64,000 nucleotides of DNA from Arcuatula senhousia (Eukaryota; Mollusca; Bivalvia; Mytilida; Mytilidae), in NCBI GenBank assembly GCA_963971305.1, contig OZ020307.1, positions 2,369,501-2,433,500 on the forward strand. The letters are read 5' to 3'. Position 1 is the stretch's first letter. Each line of letters begins with the position of its first letter. A program made the translations under genes and the position numbers. Shown here piece by piece: positions 25,265 through 37,496 of the stretch. Below the pieces are notes generated by a model. That model was not told the DNA's origin and did no database searches. It was given only the letters and a program-made list of their open reading frames with translations.

Positions 25265-27170
25265 TGTTTTGGTCGTAATTTATTATTCTTTTATTTAAAA
25301 AATAAATTAACAATTCTTAAACAATACAAGATCGCTTCACAAGTGACTGTTTGTACTGTTACAGTCATCATTAAGAACGAAGAAGATAGAACAGTAAAAG
25401 AAACAAGCAACTAAAAAGTGCTAGGATATTACAAAACATCAATTTTGAAAAACAGTGGAAAGCATAGGAAATTCCGAAGAAACCTGCAGTGCTCCATAAA
25501 GAAACTACTGTGTATTGCTTTCCTTACTCTGCAGATGGAATCATAGCATGTTTTAATACACGTTGTCGTACTGGAAGTAACAACAAATTTTTAATTTGCT
25601 TCATAGTGCAAATGGCGTTGTTGTAATCAGGAATACAAGATAATTCCCATGAGTCTCCATATTAAAAAACTGCCTAATTTGATTTGACAATATCATAATA
25701 TTTTGTTTAATGCATGTATGAAAAGCAAGGATTGCGCTTTTGAGAACGTGTTTTCCCGATAACACCTACGGATTCTTAAAGTCATCATAATTTGTTAAAA
25801 TAGAAAAATTACAACTTTGATGCTGGTTTCAACTTAAAAGCAATTTGAGTTTTTACCTACGTATCTTGCTTCTATGTCTTGACCACAGCATTTTATTAGA
25901 CATTGGTATCATTGTGGTAAGTAACCTAGTTAATAAGAATTTGCTTACAACTTCTTATTTTTATACGTTACACGGTAATGCCTACAGGAAATTTAATTTA
26001 CTAAATGAAGTCATAAAGTGTTCAACAAACCTTATACTATTCGCAAATTCTGTATATATGAACTAAAGAAAAAATGAATCAAAGCATATTTATGGCGTAA
26101 AACTGCAAACCAAAAGTTATTCTGAATGATATTTCAACAAAATATCTGGTGCAGCTGCATTTTAACAAAGACTTTGTATTGTGTGACGGAATTTCATATC
26201 TAGAAATAACATCTTTTATTTAGAATTTCCAGATGTTGATATATAATCCTATATTTCTACGCTTACAAAATACATTCTTTTGTCATCCTTTACAAAGTTA
26301 GTTCAATCGCACTTGTGATATGTTGAAACTACTTGTTGTCTAGGTATTTAGCACATAATTTGGAAATTTATATCTGAACTCGTTTATAGAATAATTCACC
26401 GAGACTTAAATGTCAACACTAATGATACTATATTCTTAATAAACCCTCAAAGAAGTTTTCCAGTTTCACTATTAAAACTTTTTAATCTTTCTTATAAAAT
26501 GAAAATGTTAAAATTACAACAAAACCTGTGATGTAAATGACAGTAAATTACTATTTATTTTATTTCTAGTAGCAATATTTACTTTTTTCAAACCACATTC
26601 TAATGTCCAGGGTGCTTTAAACTATATTGACAGTTTAAATTAAAAACCAGAACTTAACCCCACTGTTAATTCCAATATTAATGTATTGACCTACCTGTAT
26701 GTTGCTTGATCTGATGTTCTGTAGATAATTCTCCTTTGTTTGTTGTTTCAATTCTCTGTTAAAATTCTGCAGTAACTAATTATTAACGTTAATTTGTACG
26801 TCTTATAACAATGGTGCTATCTTGTTCATCAAGTAAAAGCTTCCTTTTCTCAAGTCTACAGCTAAAAAGATACAGTTTGGTACCAATATATTGGAAGCGT
26901 TAGATTAAATCAGTGTACAAATACTCAAACACCATTAATACCAATTAATGCCAGGATCAAATGATACAAGAAAATAAAGGTTCCGTGTCTTAACACTATG
27001 CTTGATGTATTAGAATCTGTTAAATGGCAAACTTAAGCAAAACTAACTTCGTAGGAGTCGTCCTAAGATCAATAGCAAATACAGCATCCAATAGATTTGT
27101 GTAAATTCCTGATTATATGTTTATTATATATATTGTCGATATATGTTACATCTTTATTACAAAATTTTAT
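25265..27170. other. AT-rich DNA without supported genes
   Basis: No recognisable ORF. A block at 26450-26590 ('TTTTCCAGTTTC' to 'TACTATTTATTTTATTTC') reappears at about 27880-28020, showing that the 26.4-29.6 kb area contains several diverged duplicated blocks. Confidence 0.4.
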
Positions 27171-27175
27171 TATAC

Positions 27176-27625
27176 ATTGAAATAAATGGGCGAACTTTTT
27201 AATCACATATCGATTTTTGTGCCTTTTTAATTTTAAAATCGATACGATTATTTTGTCAAAGATAAAGCAAATATTTTCTTATTTTGTATATGGAACCAAG
27301 AAACGTTAGAGTTGCTGGTACAATGCTGTAAAGTGTAATAATGGGCTGTTTATAGTGTAGCTTTGAACAGCTTATCCAGGTTCAACAGATGTTTCTTCAT
27401 GTTAAACGTTACATATTGAACTGTATTTGGTGGTAAAGTAGATGTAATTTTAATATTACAATCGATCAAATTTGATATCTACCAATACACTTACTAGATA
27501 AGAAGAAAATTTTGCAATTCAAAATTTACTGATGTAAAATTACAGGCAATAATTTGTTCAGCAGCTTGTTTCTTGTCATACTTAGCCATAAGACCTACAT
27601 GAACGCCACACGTTCCTAGAAACGA
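27176..27625 (+). repeat. Direct segmental duplication, left copy
   Basis: From 'TTGAAATAAATGGGCGAACT' through 'AACAGCTTATCCAGGTT' and 'AACAGATGTTTCTTCATG' to 'CACACGTTCCTAGA', this matches 29218-29632 block by block in the same orientation, with many small indels. The longest identical stretches exceed 30 bp (around 27390-27425). No coding potential is evident. Confidence 0.7.
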
Positions 27626-28289
27626 ACACGAACAATCATGGAATTTTAACTTCGATTACTATTGAAGTTAAGCTGTAACTTTCTATACACAAAAAATCAT
27701 ATCACTATAGAATAATATGCGAAGAGTGAAAAGGATATGACTCCTTGGAACAACTGTTCATGGTAAACGTTTTGGCAATTTATATTTTAAACCTTTTATG
27801 GAATCTACCACCGTGACCAATTGAGTGTCAAAACTGATAATATGTAAGAAGTATATTCAACCCGCTCAAGAACAATATATTCCAGTTTCCCTTCTTAAAT
27901 TTTTAATCTGTCTAGTAAAATGCAAAAGTGCTGTATATTTGAAACATCCATAACTATAGCAATAGCAAAATTGATGTTAAAAACTGATAATTACTATTTA
28001 TTTTATTTCATATATGTCTTACTTTATTATAAATAAAACTTTATAGAATATATGCTAAACCTTTATTACAAAATTTTATTGTATACTGAACAAAAAAGAT
28101 GCACGTATTTTATTTGTCTACCTTAACATCCAAATTAGATTTTCATTTATATAAAAAAGGAACAACCAAATTAATGGTATCATTTAACAATCAAAACAAT
28201 TAGCATGATTAAGAAAATTGTCATAGCAGCAACAAACTCAGCATCACAAAATTGCATATTCTCTGTATAGATAAAGGTTATATCAAAAT

Positions 28290-28640
28290 TACCGAACTGG
28301 GATGATCAATCTCATATATCTAAGATGAAAAGACAAAACAAGGCAGACATAACAGAGAAATTGAAGATCGCAATTATCCTGACCTAGTACAGGCATTTCA
28401 GATGAAATGGTGGGTTGAGCCAGGTTCTATGGGACCAAACCTCCGTATTCCATTGCGATTTAATGGTCTTGTAACACAAAATACAACACAAACTAATTGA
28501 AACAATCACGAATCATTTCAACTGACATAATTTATAATTTTGCTACCAGTGGCCGGTATCGAAAGAGGCCGTATGAGACGTATTTTCTTATAAACTTGGT
28601 CATAAAACTGATCATGGGTAACATTGGTTACCGTCACCTG
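28290..28640 (-). repeat. Family 3 tail with 95-bp module
   Basis: The pre-module block 'AAATTACCGAACTGGGATGA' is followed by the module at 28366-28460, from GATCGCAATTATCCTGAC to CCATTGCGATT, then by 'CTTGTAACACAAAATACAAC'. It is the same order as at 14833-15000 and 22737-22990, but no RT is visible upstream. Confidence 0.6.
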
Positions 28641-29217
28641 ACGCTTGAAATCGGTTTAAAGTTTATTTGAAAGCCGTTCTACAAATGCTTAAGCACATGC
28701 GCGTTACTTTTTGTAAGTGACCTTTTCCGGATGTCGTAATAAGAAAGGAGCCATTTTGTAGCACCAAATTAAATTCCAAAATTATCGGAATTGACACTCA
28801 AGACATGGTTTTATTACTGGAAGCACCACTAATGTTGTTTCAGTTTCCGGTTGCCATATTTTTTACAGAAAATGTTTTACAGAGCCATTGTGCTTTTGAT
28901 TATGCAGTTGTTGCATTTTTTGTACACCCGTTTAAACAAAAATAAACATTGGGTTTGTTATCTAATAAGTGTGGCAATCCATAACCAAAGTTTAATTGAA
29001 ATCTGTTAAGTGGCAGTCGAGATCGTTCGTGAAATACACTTTTTGTGGTCGCGTTTACCAAAGCGCATCGGATAATAAAAATTAAATGGAAAAATATCGT
29101 AAAGTCATCAATTTAACATACAGGTAACTGTACTTATACTTTTAATTACGTATAATTTCATTCACAAAATAAAAATAAAAACCAAATTATGCGTTTCTTT
29201 TTTTTCTGTGCATTATA

Positions 29218-29632
29218 TGTTGAAATAAATGGGCGAACTGTTTAACCAGGTATCGATTTTTCGTGTCTTTAAATTTAAAATCAACACGATTATCTTTATC
29301 AAAGATAAAACAAATATTTTTCTTATTCTGTAAAATGGTACCAAGAGACATCAAAGTTGCCGGTACAAGGTAATAATGGGTTGAATATACTATGTAGTTT
29401 TGGAACAGCTTATCCAGGTTAACAGATGTTTCTTCATGTTAAACGTTACATATTGAACTGTATATGGTTATAAGGAAAATGTCATTTTAATATCAAAATC
29501 AATCTACCGATATACTTACTAGAACTACATTTCGCAATGACTGATGCATAGTTATGGGCAAGAATTTGAGATATCATCATATAAGATCCTTATCCGAAAG
29601 ACCTACATGTACACTACGCGTTCCTAGATTGG
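29218..29632 (+). repeat. Direct segmental duplication, right copy
   Basis: This is the partner of 27176-27625. It starts at 'TTGAAATAAATGGGCGAACT' and ends near 'TACGCGTTCCTAGA'. The copies are about 2.04 kb apart. The region between them includes the family 3 tail at 28.3 kb. Confidence 0.7.
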
Positions 29633-29834
29633 TGATGCAAAAAAGGCTTCGTCGAGGAAACGCACAGAGGAGATAGGGAATCCTGACTGAGGCGATAGAT
29701 TATGTCAATTCGTCACTACCAATGCACAAAATTATCCAATCAGAATAGTAAGGAAAAGGTAAAAGTTTTGCTGCTGATAGTTAGTTTTCGGAACCTAATT
29801 ATCCCCTTACATTTTCCGGTTCTGGCCCCAGTTT

Positions 29835-29945
29835 CATAAAACATCTCACATTTGAGATTTCCTCAAATCATTCCTCAACTGAGATTTCTTGCAATTTCAT
29901 TGGTCAAAATTTGAGTTGAGGACAGATTTGAGGAAATGTTTTATG
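29835..29945. repeat. Short foldback repeat with CATAAAACAT ends
   Basis: CATAAAACATCTCACATTTG at the left is inverted at the right (AATGTTTTATG), and the TCCTCAAAT and CTCAACT motifs appear inverted in the interior. It is about 110 bp with no coding content, a small MITE-like foldback. Confidence 0.5.
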
Positions 29946-31105
29946 TCCTTTATCGATCCCTGCACAGTGTCGACTTGACAGCAAAAATTAACGAGTGAAC
30001 CAAGACACCTTTTGAGGAAAACAATTCATGACAGATACATCTTCTTGTCTAGTACGTATGTTTAATTATTGTTTCTGCAATAAATGTATGCTAATAATTG
30101 GAGTCTAGACATCTAGAAGGCTACAGAGAGTACACTAATCTTTGGATTCTATTTATAAGATTTTTCTCCTGAATAAGGTGATGCGCAATAACTACACACG
30201 TTTACGGTCACCTGTAACAAATAATGTTTTGGACTTTAAATCCCCAGCAGAATGCTTAATTGTCCAACATTGTTATGCCTTTATTTTCCAAAAACTACCT
30301 ATGCTCTTCTACCATAGTGGCCTTATGCTCCTATCCCATTCTTAACCTGATCATCATTTCTCTTTCCCTTTATTAACCCTTCGATGTGCATCTCCCTAGC
30401 ACAGCCGATTTTGTACAGCTTGGAAGTTCAAAAACTAACAATCTTAATATACCAAGACAGCCATCATCGAAAAAGAAATGCTTTTGCATTTTAGATTTTA
30501 ATTCAATTTAAGATCATGCTTGAGTACTTATAATTCTTTAATGCATGTTAACGTATCAATGTGTCCTTATGAGTAATTTGTAAAGTCAATTAGACCTTCC
30601 CTTAGCTCTGGTTCTTGCTGTGAAGTCCAATATCTAGAGTTGATCTCGATCATTGCTCTATACACAATGCGGAAATCATGCTGGTTATTACGTTTTAAGG
30701 TGTTTATAATCTTAATATTTAATGCTTAAATCAGTTGTCAGAACGTATTAGGATCGTTGTTTTAAGGACATAAAGGTTCTTACCTTATAGGATTCAACCT
30801 CGCAAATCTATAGTATTGACATTCGCAAAGTGAAGTTTTTTAGGATAGACTTAACTTACTGTATTTATAAAACTTAATTTATAAGCACCTGTTCCTACGT
30901 TTGTTCAATTTACATATATATGAATGTGAGTTGACTTTTTTATAGTTGAAACAAAGCAGTATATTATAAATCTATTGATTTAAGTTACAGAATACTGTAA
31001 TATCAAATAAAATCAAGTAAAAGTACAAACTGTACATAACATTATTAGTATATGGTGAGGCAAATGAAATTTTTAATACTAGCACTGTAACCAAGAAACT
31101 TAGTA
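29946..31105. other. AT-rich DNA without recognisable features
   Basis: The ORF at 30142-30345 has no recognisable motif. Nothing else is supported. Confidence 0.4.
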
Positions 31106-31107
31106 TA

Positions 31108-32060
31108 ATCAGTCGTATTTATACGACCGCATTTTTTTTGGCGATCGTATATTATGGCGATGTCGTCGTCGTCGTTGTCGTCGTCTGTGGACATTTGGTT
31201 TCCGTGCGATTACTCAGTGAGTAAATATTGACCGATTGTTATGAAATTTTCATATAATGTTTTATTTGTAACCATTAAATGAAGGTTGGTATTGTATTTA
31301 GGATTTGTGGCCCCTATCGTTTTAGAAAAAATGCCAAAAGGGGCTAAACCAGATGTATTGACAAAACTATTGTAGAATGTTTATTATTCATTCGATTTTG
31401 TAAATTCTTCTTTTATTGGATTCATCATTAAGTTTTGACAGCTAAAAGTATCAATGGTTTTGATATACATCAATGTTACATTGTTACAGGGGATCAAAAA
31501 AGGGCCACACACAAAATATCGATTTTTTATTTGTGGTCCGATTTTCAAAATATTTTGTTCATTGGAATCCTTTGAAAATCCCTGCCTGCGTTTTTCAATC
31601 AGATTTGCAATATCTCTAACCATTTTTGAGAAATAAGGGGTCAAAGGGACAAACAAGCTTAAAAATGTTTAAAAGTTTGTCGAGGCAAATAGTTTCATAC
31701 GACAAAAGATGTAGCGGGCCAACCAATTGTCATGAAGTTTTGAAATGATGATTATATCCACTAAAGGAATGTGGGTATTGCATTCGGGGTTTGTGGCCCT
31801 ACTGTTTGAGAAAAAGGGGCTAAAATTGGTGAATTGACAAAATTGTTGTAGAATGTTTGTTATTTATTCAATTTTAAATATTCTTTTCTGTTTAAATTGC
31901 TCATTAAATTCTGACAACTAAATTTGGCATTTGTTTTGATATTTATTGCACCGTTACATTAGAATGGCCACGCCCATAAAATCAACTTAAAAAAAGGTTG
32001 TTCCGATTTTCAAAATCTATATTTCATTGGATTCCTTTGGGAAAACCCCTGCCTTATTTT
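31108..32060 (+). repeat. Repeat with hairpin head, (TCG)n and two tandem 480-bp units
   Basis: The head 'GTCGTATTTATACGACCGCA' is palindromic (GTCGTAT/ATACGAC). It is followed by a GTCGTCGTCGTCGTTGTCGTC run (about 31153-31175). Two direct units follow, about 31250-31640 and 31730-32055, each with 'GGATTTGTGGCCC' or 'GGGTTTGTGGCCC', 'AAAAGGGGCTAAA', 'TTGTAGAATGTTT', and 'CGATTTTCAAAAT' then 'CATTGGATTCCTTTG' or a variant. It is an internally duplicated dispersed repeat with no coding content. Confidence 0.6.
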
Positions 32061-33015
32061 GCAAATAAAAAATTTGTAAATATATATGTGTCAAATATGA
32101 ATATGCATTTTTAAAAGTCCACCACTGGATGACTGTGTCAAAAAGCTTTGTAAGTCCACCATGGGCTTCATGTGACCAAAGCAATAGACAATCCATATTA
32201 GGCCTCCAACGTACAGGGCTCAACTTATGCTGCGCTAGGGGAAGCTTTTTATTATGCGATTATCCTGATCACTTCTTTTTCTGTGTGTGGCAGGAATATT
32301 TGAGGAAATATTCAAAATGTGTTATAAGAAAACTTTTAAAGTTTACCTTGTTTATAATATTTTGGGACATGATAATTGACTTATTGTTATCGACAGTGCT
32401 ATCTCTGCAACACTTCCACAAATAGACCTCAAGATGTAAACAAAGTTATGACTATTTGTTCAACGCATATTTCAAAATTTTGGAAGAAATGAATTTCGTG
32501 ATATCTGTAGATTTATGCTTAATAAAAGTTGTGTTTTACATTGCAGAGATAGCGGTTATCTATAAGAGGACAAATGATGTTCAGCTGAGGGCAGTTTTAT
32601 CGATACAGAATTCAGATCAATCACGGAGACAGCTTATTAATAAACATCCCGAGATTTATAAACTGTTAATAGAAACCACTGATTGATTAGCAAAATGTCA
32701 GTGCGCTTGTTATTTTTAATATTTTTGTATTATTGATATGGTTGATAAATAGCTCTAAAAGATATTAGATGATTAGGACGGTGGCAGGTTTGATTTACAT
32801 GCCATTTAACTTGAGATACATATCATGGAAACTTTCTCTTATTCTTTGTTACTTTTGTAATCATATTAAGGTTTATGTTCACATTTGAATTAGAAGCTTA
32901 GACAGTTCTTTCATTTTTTTAAAAATTCCCATTGTCTGACCTCAAACTGCTCATGCACACTTATAGACAAATATGGATATTTTATCTTTAGGTATAGGTG
33001 CAGATCTTGGTTTGT
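32061..33015. other. DNA without recognisable genes
   Basis: ORFs at 32129-32425 and 32456-32686 have no motifs I recognise. The second (76 codons, ending in 'NKHPEIYKLLIETTD') has plausible amino-acid composition, but no other evidence supports it. Confidence 0.3.
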
Positions 33016-33024
33016 CATAGGATG

Positions 33025-33330
33025 TTTGTGTCCTCCTTGGCCGGATTTGACACGCTTAATTGACCATTATCATCGGGACGGGTGTACTGTTGTTTACTGT
33101 TTCGGAGCACTTGAGTTCATTCTCTTTATGACTTGAGTTTGTAATTCAGTACTTTTAATGTTTTCATGTTGTCTGTTTCTTCGTGCTGTTCTCGTTCGTG
33201 ATTACTGATTTTGTCTTTGACCAGAGATGGGCAACGATTACAGATACCAGTAATCGATTAATAATCGATTATTTGGACTTTGACATTTTGGCGATATACA
33301 TTCGGATGCCTGATAGGTTCCCCTTTGCTT
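33025..33330 (+). repeat. Family 1 tail repeat, copy d, interrupted
   Basis: The head 'TCCTTGGCCGGATTTGACAC' and the 'TTTCGGAGCACTTGAGTTCA' block match the family. After 'GATTTTGTCTTTGAC' the match breaks for about 55-80 bases and resumes with 'CATTCGGATGCC' and 'TTCCCCTTTGCTTCTT'. The interruption begins at 33222 with CAGAGATGGGCAAC. Confidence 0.6.
33222..33276. mobile_element. Possible hAT-type terminal fragment
   Basis: CAGAGATGGGCAACGATTAC resembles the terminal inverted repeats of hAT transposons (CAGRG-TGGGC type), and it is followed by alternating TAATCGATTA motifs. Only one end is visible, inside family 1 tail copy d. It could be a tiny MITE, a solo end, or a chance match. Confidence 0.35.
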
Positions 33331-34445
33331 CTTTCAAAGTCGTTTAAAATGCCACGCAAGTTTCTTTCCAAGTACTATCCATGGTCGATATCTGTCTTTA
33401 CCTTCCGGGCTCTTTTAGTACAAGTTCTTTTCCTTCGATACTTTAGATTCTCAATCTTTTCATGGATGTCTTCCATTTAAATGCTACTGAAGAGGGCTTC
33501 TACTAGTTTGTCAAATATGCATATACTATATAATAAAATAAGTCGCAGAACGCCACTGCAGATTACGATAGCTGCTTTTCAGCTTATTTGCCTGACCATA
33601 CACATCCTGCCAGTGTCAGCCAAAATCCGTTTTTCTAGCAGGCTTGTATCCCCCATTCCACTTCACCGACATTATTTTCATTTTTTACTCCTTTCAGCTC
33701 TTTGGTATAGCCAATTTTGCATTACTTGGGAGTAATATTAAACTAAGGGTGAATCTAAGTAACCAGTAAATCCCGTTTCAATTTCCATGCTATTAAAAGA
33801 TAAAGATATTTCCTTACATATGCATGTATAGGTGCGTAGGATAATGATTTAAGCAGAAGAATGTGTTCCCGTTGTTTATGTTGACATTTTTGACTTTCAT
33901 TGATTTCAAAATACACGCAAAATTAAAACCTGCCAATCAACGTCAAATGAGCTCAGCGTCAATCAAGATTATTGCTCAGTAAATCGTAATTAAATTTCAA
34001 ACTCATAAATAAATGTTAATAACAGGTTCCATCGCAAGCACACATTACTATTTGCATAGACTTGATTTGGTTATTTGTATAATTTACAATAACTAATTAG
34101 CTCTTAAACTTAAAGTCGGAAATTCCATCGAAGGTATTTCAATACTGGTTTACTGAATGAACTTCGTAATTATGTACTTTTTTTTGAAAAAGTGCACTAC
34201 TGCCTATCTTCAGCACCGTCCCTAGATGACTGCGGCTTTCATAGAATCTAAATGGATAGTGGAACTGTAGAGTAAATAGAAATTAAATATATATGTATAA
34301 AAATATCAATTCCTCTTTTGTAGTCCCTAAGCATCGTCCCCTGTAGATCAGGAAGATCTGTTGAAATAGAAGTACTTCTCATTATTGGAGCATGATAAAA
34401 AATTGTTCTTGCTTATGATCAGGCTCTTTTGGAATATTTTAGTTG
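33331..34445. other. DNA without supported genes
   Basis: On the minus strand, 33480 to 33290 translates with one stop to a basic stretch ('MEDIHEKIENLKYRRKRTC'), and ORFs are also open on the plus strand (33280-33735). No domain is recognisable, so I leave it uncalled. Confidence 0.25.
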
Positions 34446-34449
34446 ACCT

Positions 34450-34590
34450 TCTAACAAAACTTTTGTTTTATTCACTTATAATCGTTGTAAATATATAATC
34501 ATTTTTGGCCTACACAATGAAAACTATTGCTGAAAGATAAAAGCTGTTGCTTGTTCAGCTTATTTAGCTCTACAAAGACCAGGTGAGCGA
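34450..34590 (-). repeat. Family 4 repeat fragment (minus)
   Basis: Reading the minus strand, 'TGAATCGCTCACCTGGTCTT' then 'GTAGAGCTAAATAAGCTGA' and 'AAGCAACAGCTTTTATCTTT' match the start of the family 4 copies at 3641 and 53233. It is truncated after about 140 bp. Confidence 0.65.
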
Positions 34591-34599
34591 TTCAGGAAA

Positions 34600-34879
34600 G
34601 AAGCAGAGGTACCAATGGGGTATCCGAATGTCAAAAGTCCGAAAGGGCAGAGACTAAACCAGTAAACACAAACAAGAACGGGACAAAAACAGACAACACG
34701 TAAAACATGGAAACACAAAACAACTGAATATTAATCAACAACGCGAACTCCAGTCGAAACAAGAGTGAACTCAGGTGCTCCGGAAGAGTAAGCAGTTCCT
34801 GCTTGCTATAGCACACCCGTCGCGTTGCCAATAGTCCATTCAGCGTTTCAAATTCAGTAAAGGAAGACAAAACAACACA
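34600..34879 (-). repeat. Family 1 tail repeat, copy e, joined to its RT
   Basis: This minus-strand tail (head 'TTTTGTCTTCCTTTACTG' at about 34872, end near 34600) lies immediately 3' of the RT fragment ending at 34880. This is the clearest evidence in the window that the widely dispersed tail belongs to the family 1 RT element. Confidence 0.75.
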
Positions 34880-35302
34880 CTATGACAAACCAACATCTGC
34901 ACTCATCTGAGAGATCGAAATCCCATATTTGTCTATAAGTGCATGATGTCTTCCGTAAAATTTCTTGAGTGAAGACAGCAACCGAGGAGCAACATAACCC
35001 TGTGTGAGCAATTTTTGCGTCAGACGTGTCGCTCTGCTAAGGAAATCGATGTAAGTCCCGCACGCTCTGGAGTAACGAATCAATTGAGATACGTAAACTT
35101 CATAAGCTGGAGCTGACGGAATATTGCTACACAAGAAGGGGAAGTTGACGATTGGAAAGTTGAAGTCATCACGTTTGTCATAGAGCCTTGTTGAAAGTCT
35201 TCCTTGAGAGTCAATTTCGAGATGTAGATCTAAATATGAAGCAGACTTCCTAGAATCCGTTGTGGCTCCTGGGAGCCTCTTGTTCAATACTAGTATCCTC
35301 AT
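34880..35302 (-). pseudogene. Family 1 reverse transcriptase C-terminus (Penelope-like?)
   Basis: An uninterrupted 140-residue frame. Residues 21-31 (ASYLDLHLEID), 40-54 (LYDKRDDFNFPIVNF), 58-70 (CSNIPSAPAYEVY), 71-81 (VSQLIRYSRAC) and 111-128 (SLKKFYGRHH then DKYG) form the ordered C-terminal blocks of a retroelement RT found in many bivalves. The palm motifs (MGTNCAPL and YIDD) lie upstream of this part in the related copy at 23.1-23.6 kb and are missing here because the copy is 5'-truncated near 35305. The frame ends with TGA and runs straight into the family 1 tail. It belongs to the Penelope-like group by resemblance, but I cannot exclude another RT lineage. Confidence 0.75.
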
Positions 35303-35379
35303 ATTGCCTTTTGTAATATTCTTACAGATCGAAATATTTTGTCAACTTTTTTATACCAACTGACAAATCATTCGAAAGA

Positions 35380-35530
35380 CTGGAGTTCGCGTTGTTGATT
35401 GATATTCAGTTATTTTTTGTTTGCATGTTGTCTGTTTTTGTCCTGTTCCTGTTGGTGTTTACTGGTTTTGTCTCTGCCCTTTCGGACTTTTGATATTCGG
35501 ATACCCCATTGGTACCTCTGCTTCTCCAGA
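35380..35530 (+). repeat. Family 1 tail fragment, copy f
   Basis: 'GGAGTTCGCGTTGTTGATT' to 'TTCGGACTTTTGATATTCGG' and 'CCCCATTGGTACCTCTGCTT' match the second half of the family 1 tail. Confidence 0.65.
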
Positions 35531-35689
35531 TATAAAAGCAAGGGATTCTGAATACAGTGCATAATTATGTTACAATGTACATTTAGCAGTGGATTCAGAA
35601 ATTTTGTTAAGGGGACATTGACTGACCAAAGAAGGGCTCAAGACTCGTCATGACTCAGCATTTCCTATTTTCAAACAAGAATCATTTCA

Positions 35690-35870
35690 AAGACCCTAGG
35701 ATCGCAATGGAGGGGGAGATTTGGTGCGCCATAAAACCTGGTTTTACCCTCCATTTCTTTTGAAATGCCTGAACCAATTTTCCGGTATGTTGTCATTGTT
35801 TTATCTCTTCTAATAGACATTTGAGATTGATCCTCCAAGTTCGGTAATATGGTTCTTACCTTTATCCATA
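35690..35870 (+). repeat. Family 3 tail fragment, plus orientation
   Basis: 'CCTAGGATCGCAATGGAGGG' opens the module at about 35700. The middle 'GCGCCATAAAACCTGG' and the later 'TGAGATTGATCCTCCAAGTT' follow as in the copy at 44.3 kb. The right inverted end of the module is missing. Confidence 0.55.
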
Positions 35871-35914
35871 AAGGGACCAAATCTGCAACCTGAATTGTTC
35901 GAATTTTCAATACA

Positions 35915-36050
35915 AGAAAGAAGCAAAGAGGCACAAATATTCGAAAGTCTGAAAAAGCAACGACGAAACTGGTAAACATGAACAAGAACAACAAAAAGAA
36001 ACACAAACACAAAATCAACCGAGTGGAAATAACAACACGAACTCAAGATT
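35915..36050 (-). repeat. Family 1 tail fragment, copy g (minus)
   Basis: The plus-strand text 'GAAGCAAAGAGGCACAAATA', 'GTAAACATGAACAAGAACAA' and 'AACACGAACTCAAG' is the reverse complement of the family 1 tail end and middle. Confidence 0.55.
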
Positions 36051-36091
36051 TGGTGTTTATAAAAAAAATCAACATAGAATAAAACGTAACT

Positions 36092-36970
36092 GGTCATTCT
36101 TTTGAAGTCAATCCACTAAAATTACACCATGTTTTGTCCCGCTTACACGTCGTAAATAAAGGGAATAACATTAACTACGAGACCAGGCAAAACATTTTTC
36201 TTCGAGCACATGCCTCGCGTTTCTTCCATTCAAGCCTAAAGGGTCTCAAGTGCTTCGGAAAAATAAGCAGTTCCTGATCTAAACACGTTACTTGTAATTA
36301 TATTATTTACATGTACTTGTCATTATAATTGTTTCGTGTTTATTAATTGGTTGATACTGTTTTTGTTTTTGCATTTAAAATATAACGAACATAATGTACA
36401 TTATAAAGTTACTCAAATGGTTTTTAAAATTTATTATTCTCACAATATATCTGGAATACGAGTACTTAATGAATAGTTTTTACTCAATTGGTTCAAAAGT
36501 TCAGAGAAAATATACAAGTGTTTTCATGGTGAGTGTTTTAATGGACAGTCAACCTGCAACACATGTCAGAACCATTTTAAGAGGAAACCATACAATTTTG
36601 TCATTTTTCATATCATGTAAGAGATAACACAAACACAACCAAAAAAATTCCTTGCAGACCAGTCTGAATTCAGCAGTGGGCCTTTAGACAACATGCTATT
36701 GAAATTAGCATGTGAAGAGAAGTATCAAAATTCAAACTCTTCGTACACATCCTAACACGATTTTGTTATCTCTTCATATTTTGCTGTTAATGGCAACAAA
36801 GCACTTGATGCCATTACGATGTAGAGTTTAATAAACAAATATTAAAATCTTAACTTGATCACGAACAGTTAATGTTAAGAGATTTTCGACACTTAATCCA
36901 AGCTGAAAATTCAAACATCCCCACAAGCTTCTCGTATAAAAGTTGGTGTTTTTTTTAACATTTTGCTTAG
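36092..36970 (+). repeat. Tandem segmental duplication, left copy (about 0.88 kb)
   Basis: It runs from 'GGTCATTCTTTTGAAGTCAA' to 'TAACATTTTGCTTAG'. It matches 37092-38582 in the same orientation through several long blocks (for example 'AAGTCAATCCACTAAAATTA', 'CACTTAATCCAAGCTGAAA' and 'ACAAGCTTCTCGYATAAAA'). It lacks the two insertions found in the right copy. Confidence 0.75.
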
Positions 36971-37019
36971 TGATTGTTACAAATAAAATCTATTTGACAG
37001 TTGCCATGTTATGTGCCCA

Positions 37020-37091
37020 AGATATACAATAGAAAATAATGAGATGTGGAAAAAGTATACGCAACACAGTCAACAATCGAGCGGCAATTCA
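37020..37091 (-). repeat. Short family 2 tail remnant between the duplicated copies
   Basis: 'TACAATAGAAAATAATGAGA' to 'CAATCGAGCGGCAATT' matches the beginning (plus-strand left side) of the family 2 tail at 37497. It ends exactly where the right duplication copy begins, so it may mark the duplication breakpoint. Confidence 0.5.
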
Positions 37092-37496
37092 GGGTCATTC
37101 TTATTTTTTAAGTCAATCCACTAAAATTACAGCATGTACTATCGCACTAGCACGTCCTACATAAAGGGAATACCATGACTACAAGATCAGACATTAAATT
37201 TTTAAACGAACACCTGCGTTTCAAGCCTATAGGGATCTCAAGTGTTTCGGAAGAATAAGCATTTCCTGATTTAAACACGTTAATTGAATCATTTACATGT
37301 ACTTGTCATTGTAGTTGTTTCGTGTTTATCAATTCGTTGATACTGTTTTTCTTTTTGTATATAAAATATAAGGAACATAAGGTACATTTTGAATAACTAA
37401 CTCAAACAGTTTTTAAAAATTATTGTATTCAAAATATATCTGGAACACGAGCACTTAATGAATAGTTTAATCGATTGGTTCAAAAGTTCAAAGAAA

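Noticed and set aside
31150..31180. (TCG)n run as a coding repeat
   Set aside because: It belongs to a dispersed noncoding repeat with a palindromic head, and stops surround it in all frames.
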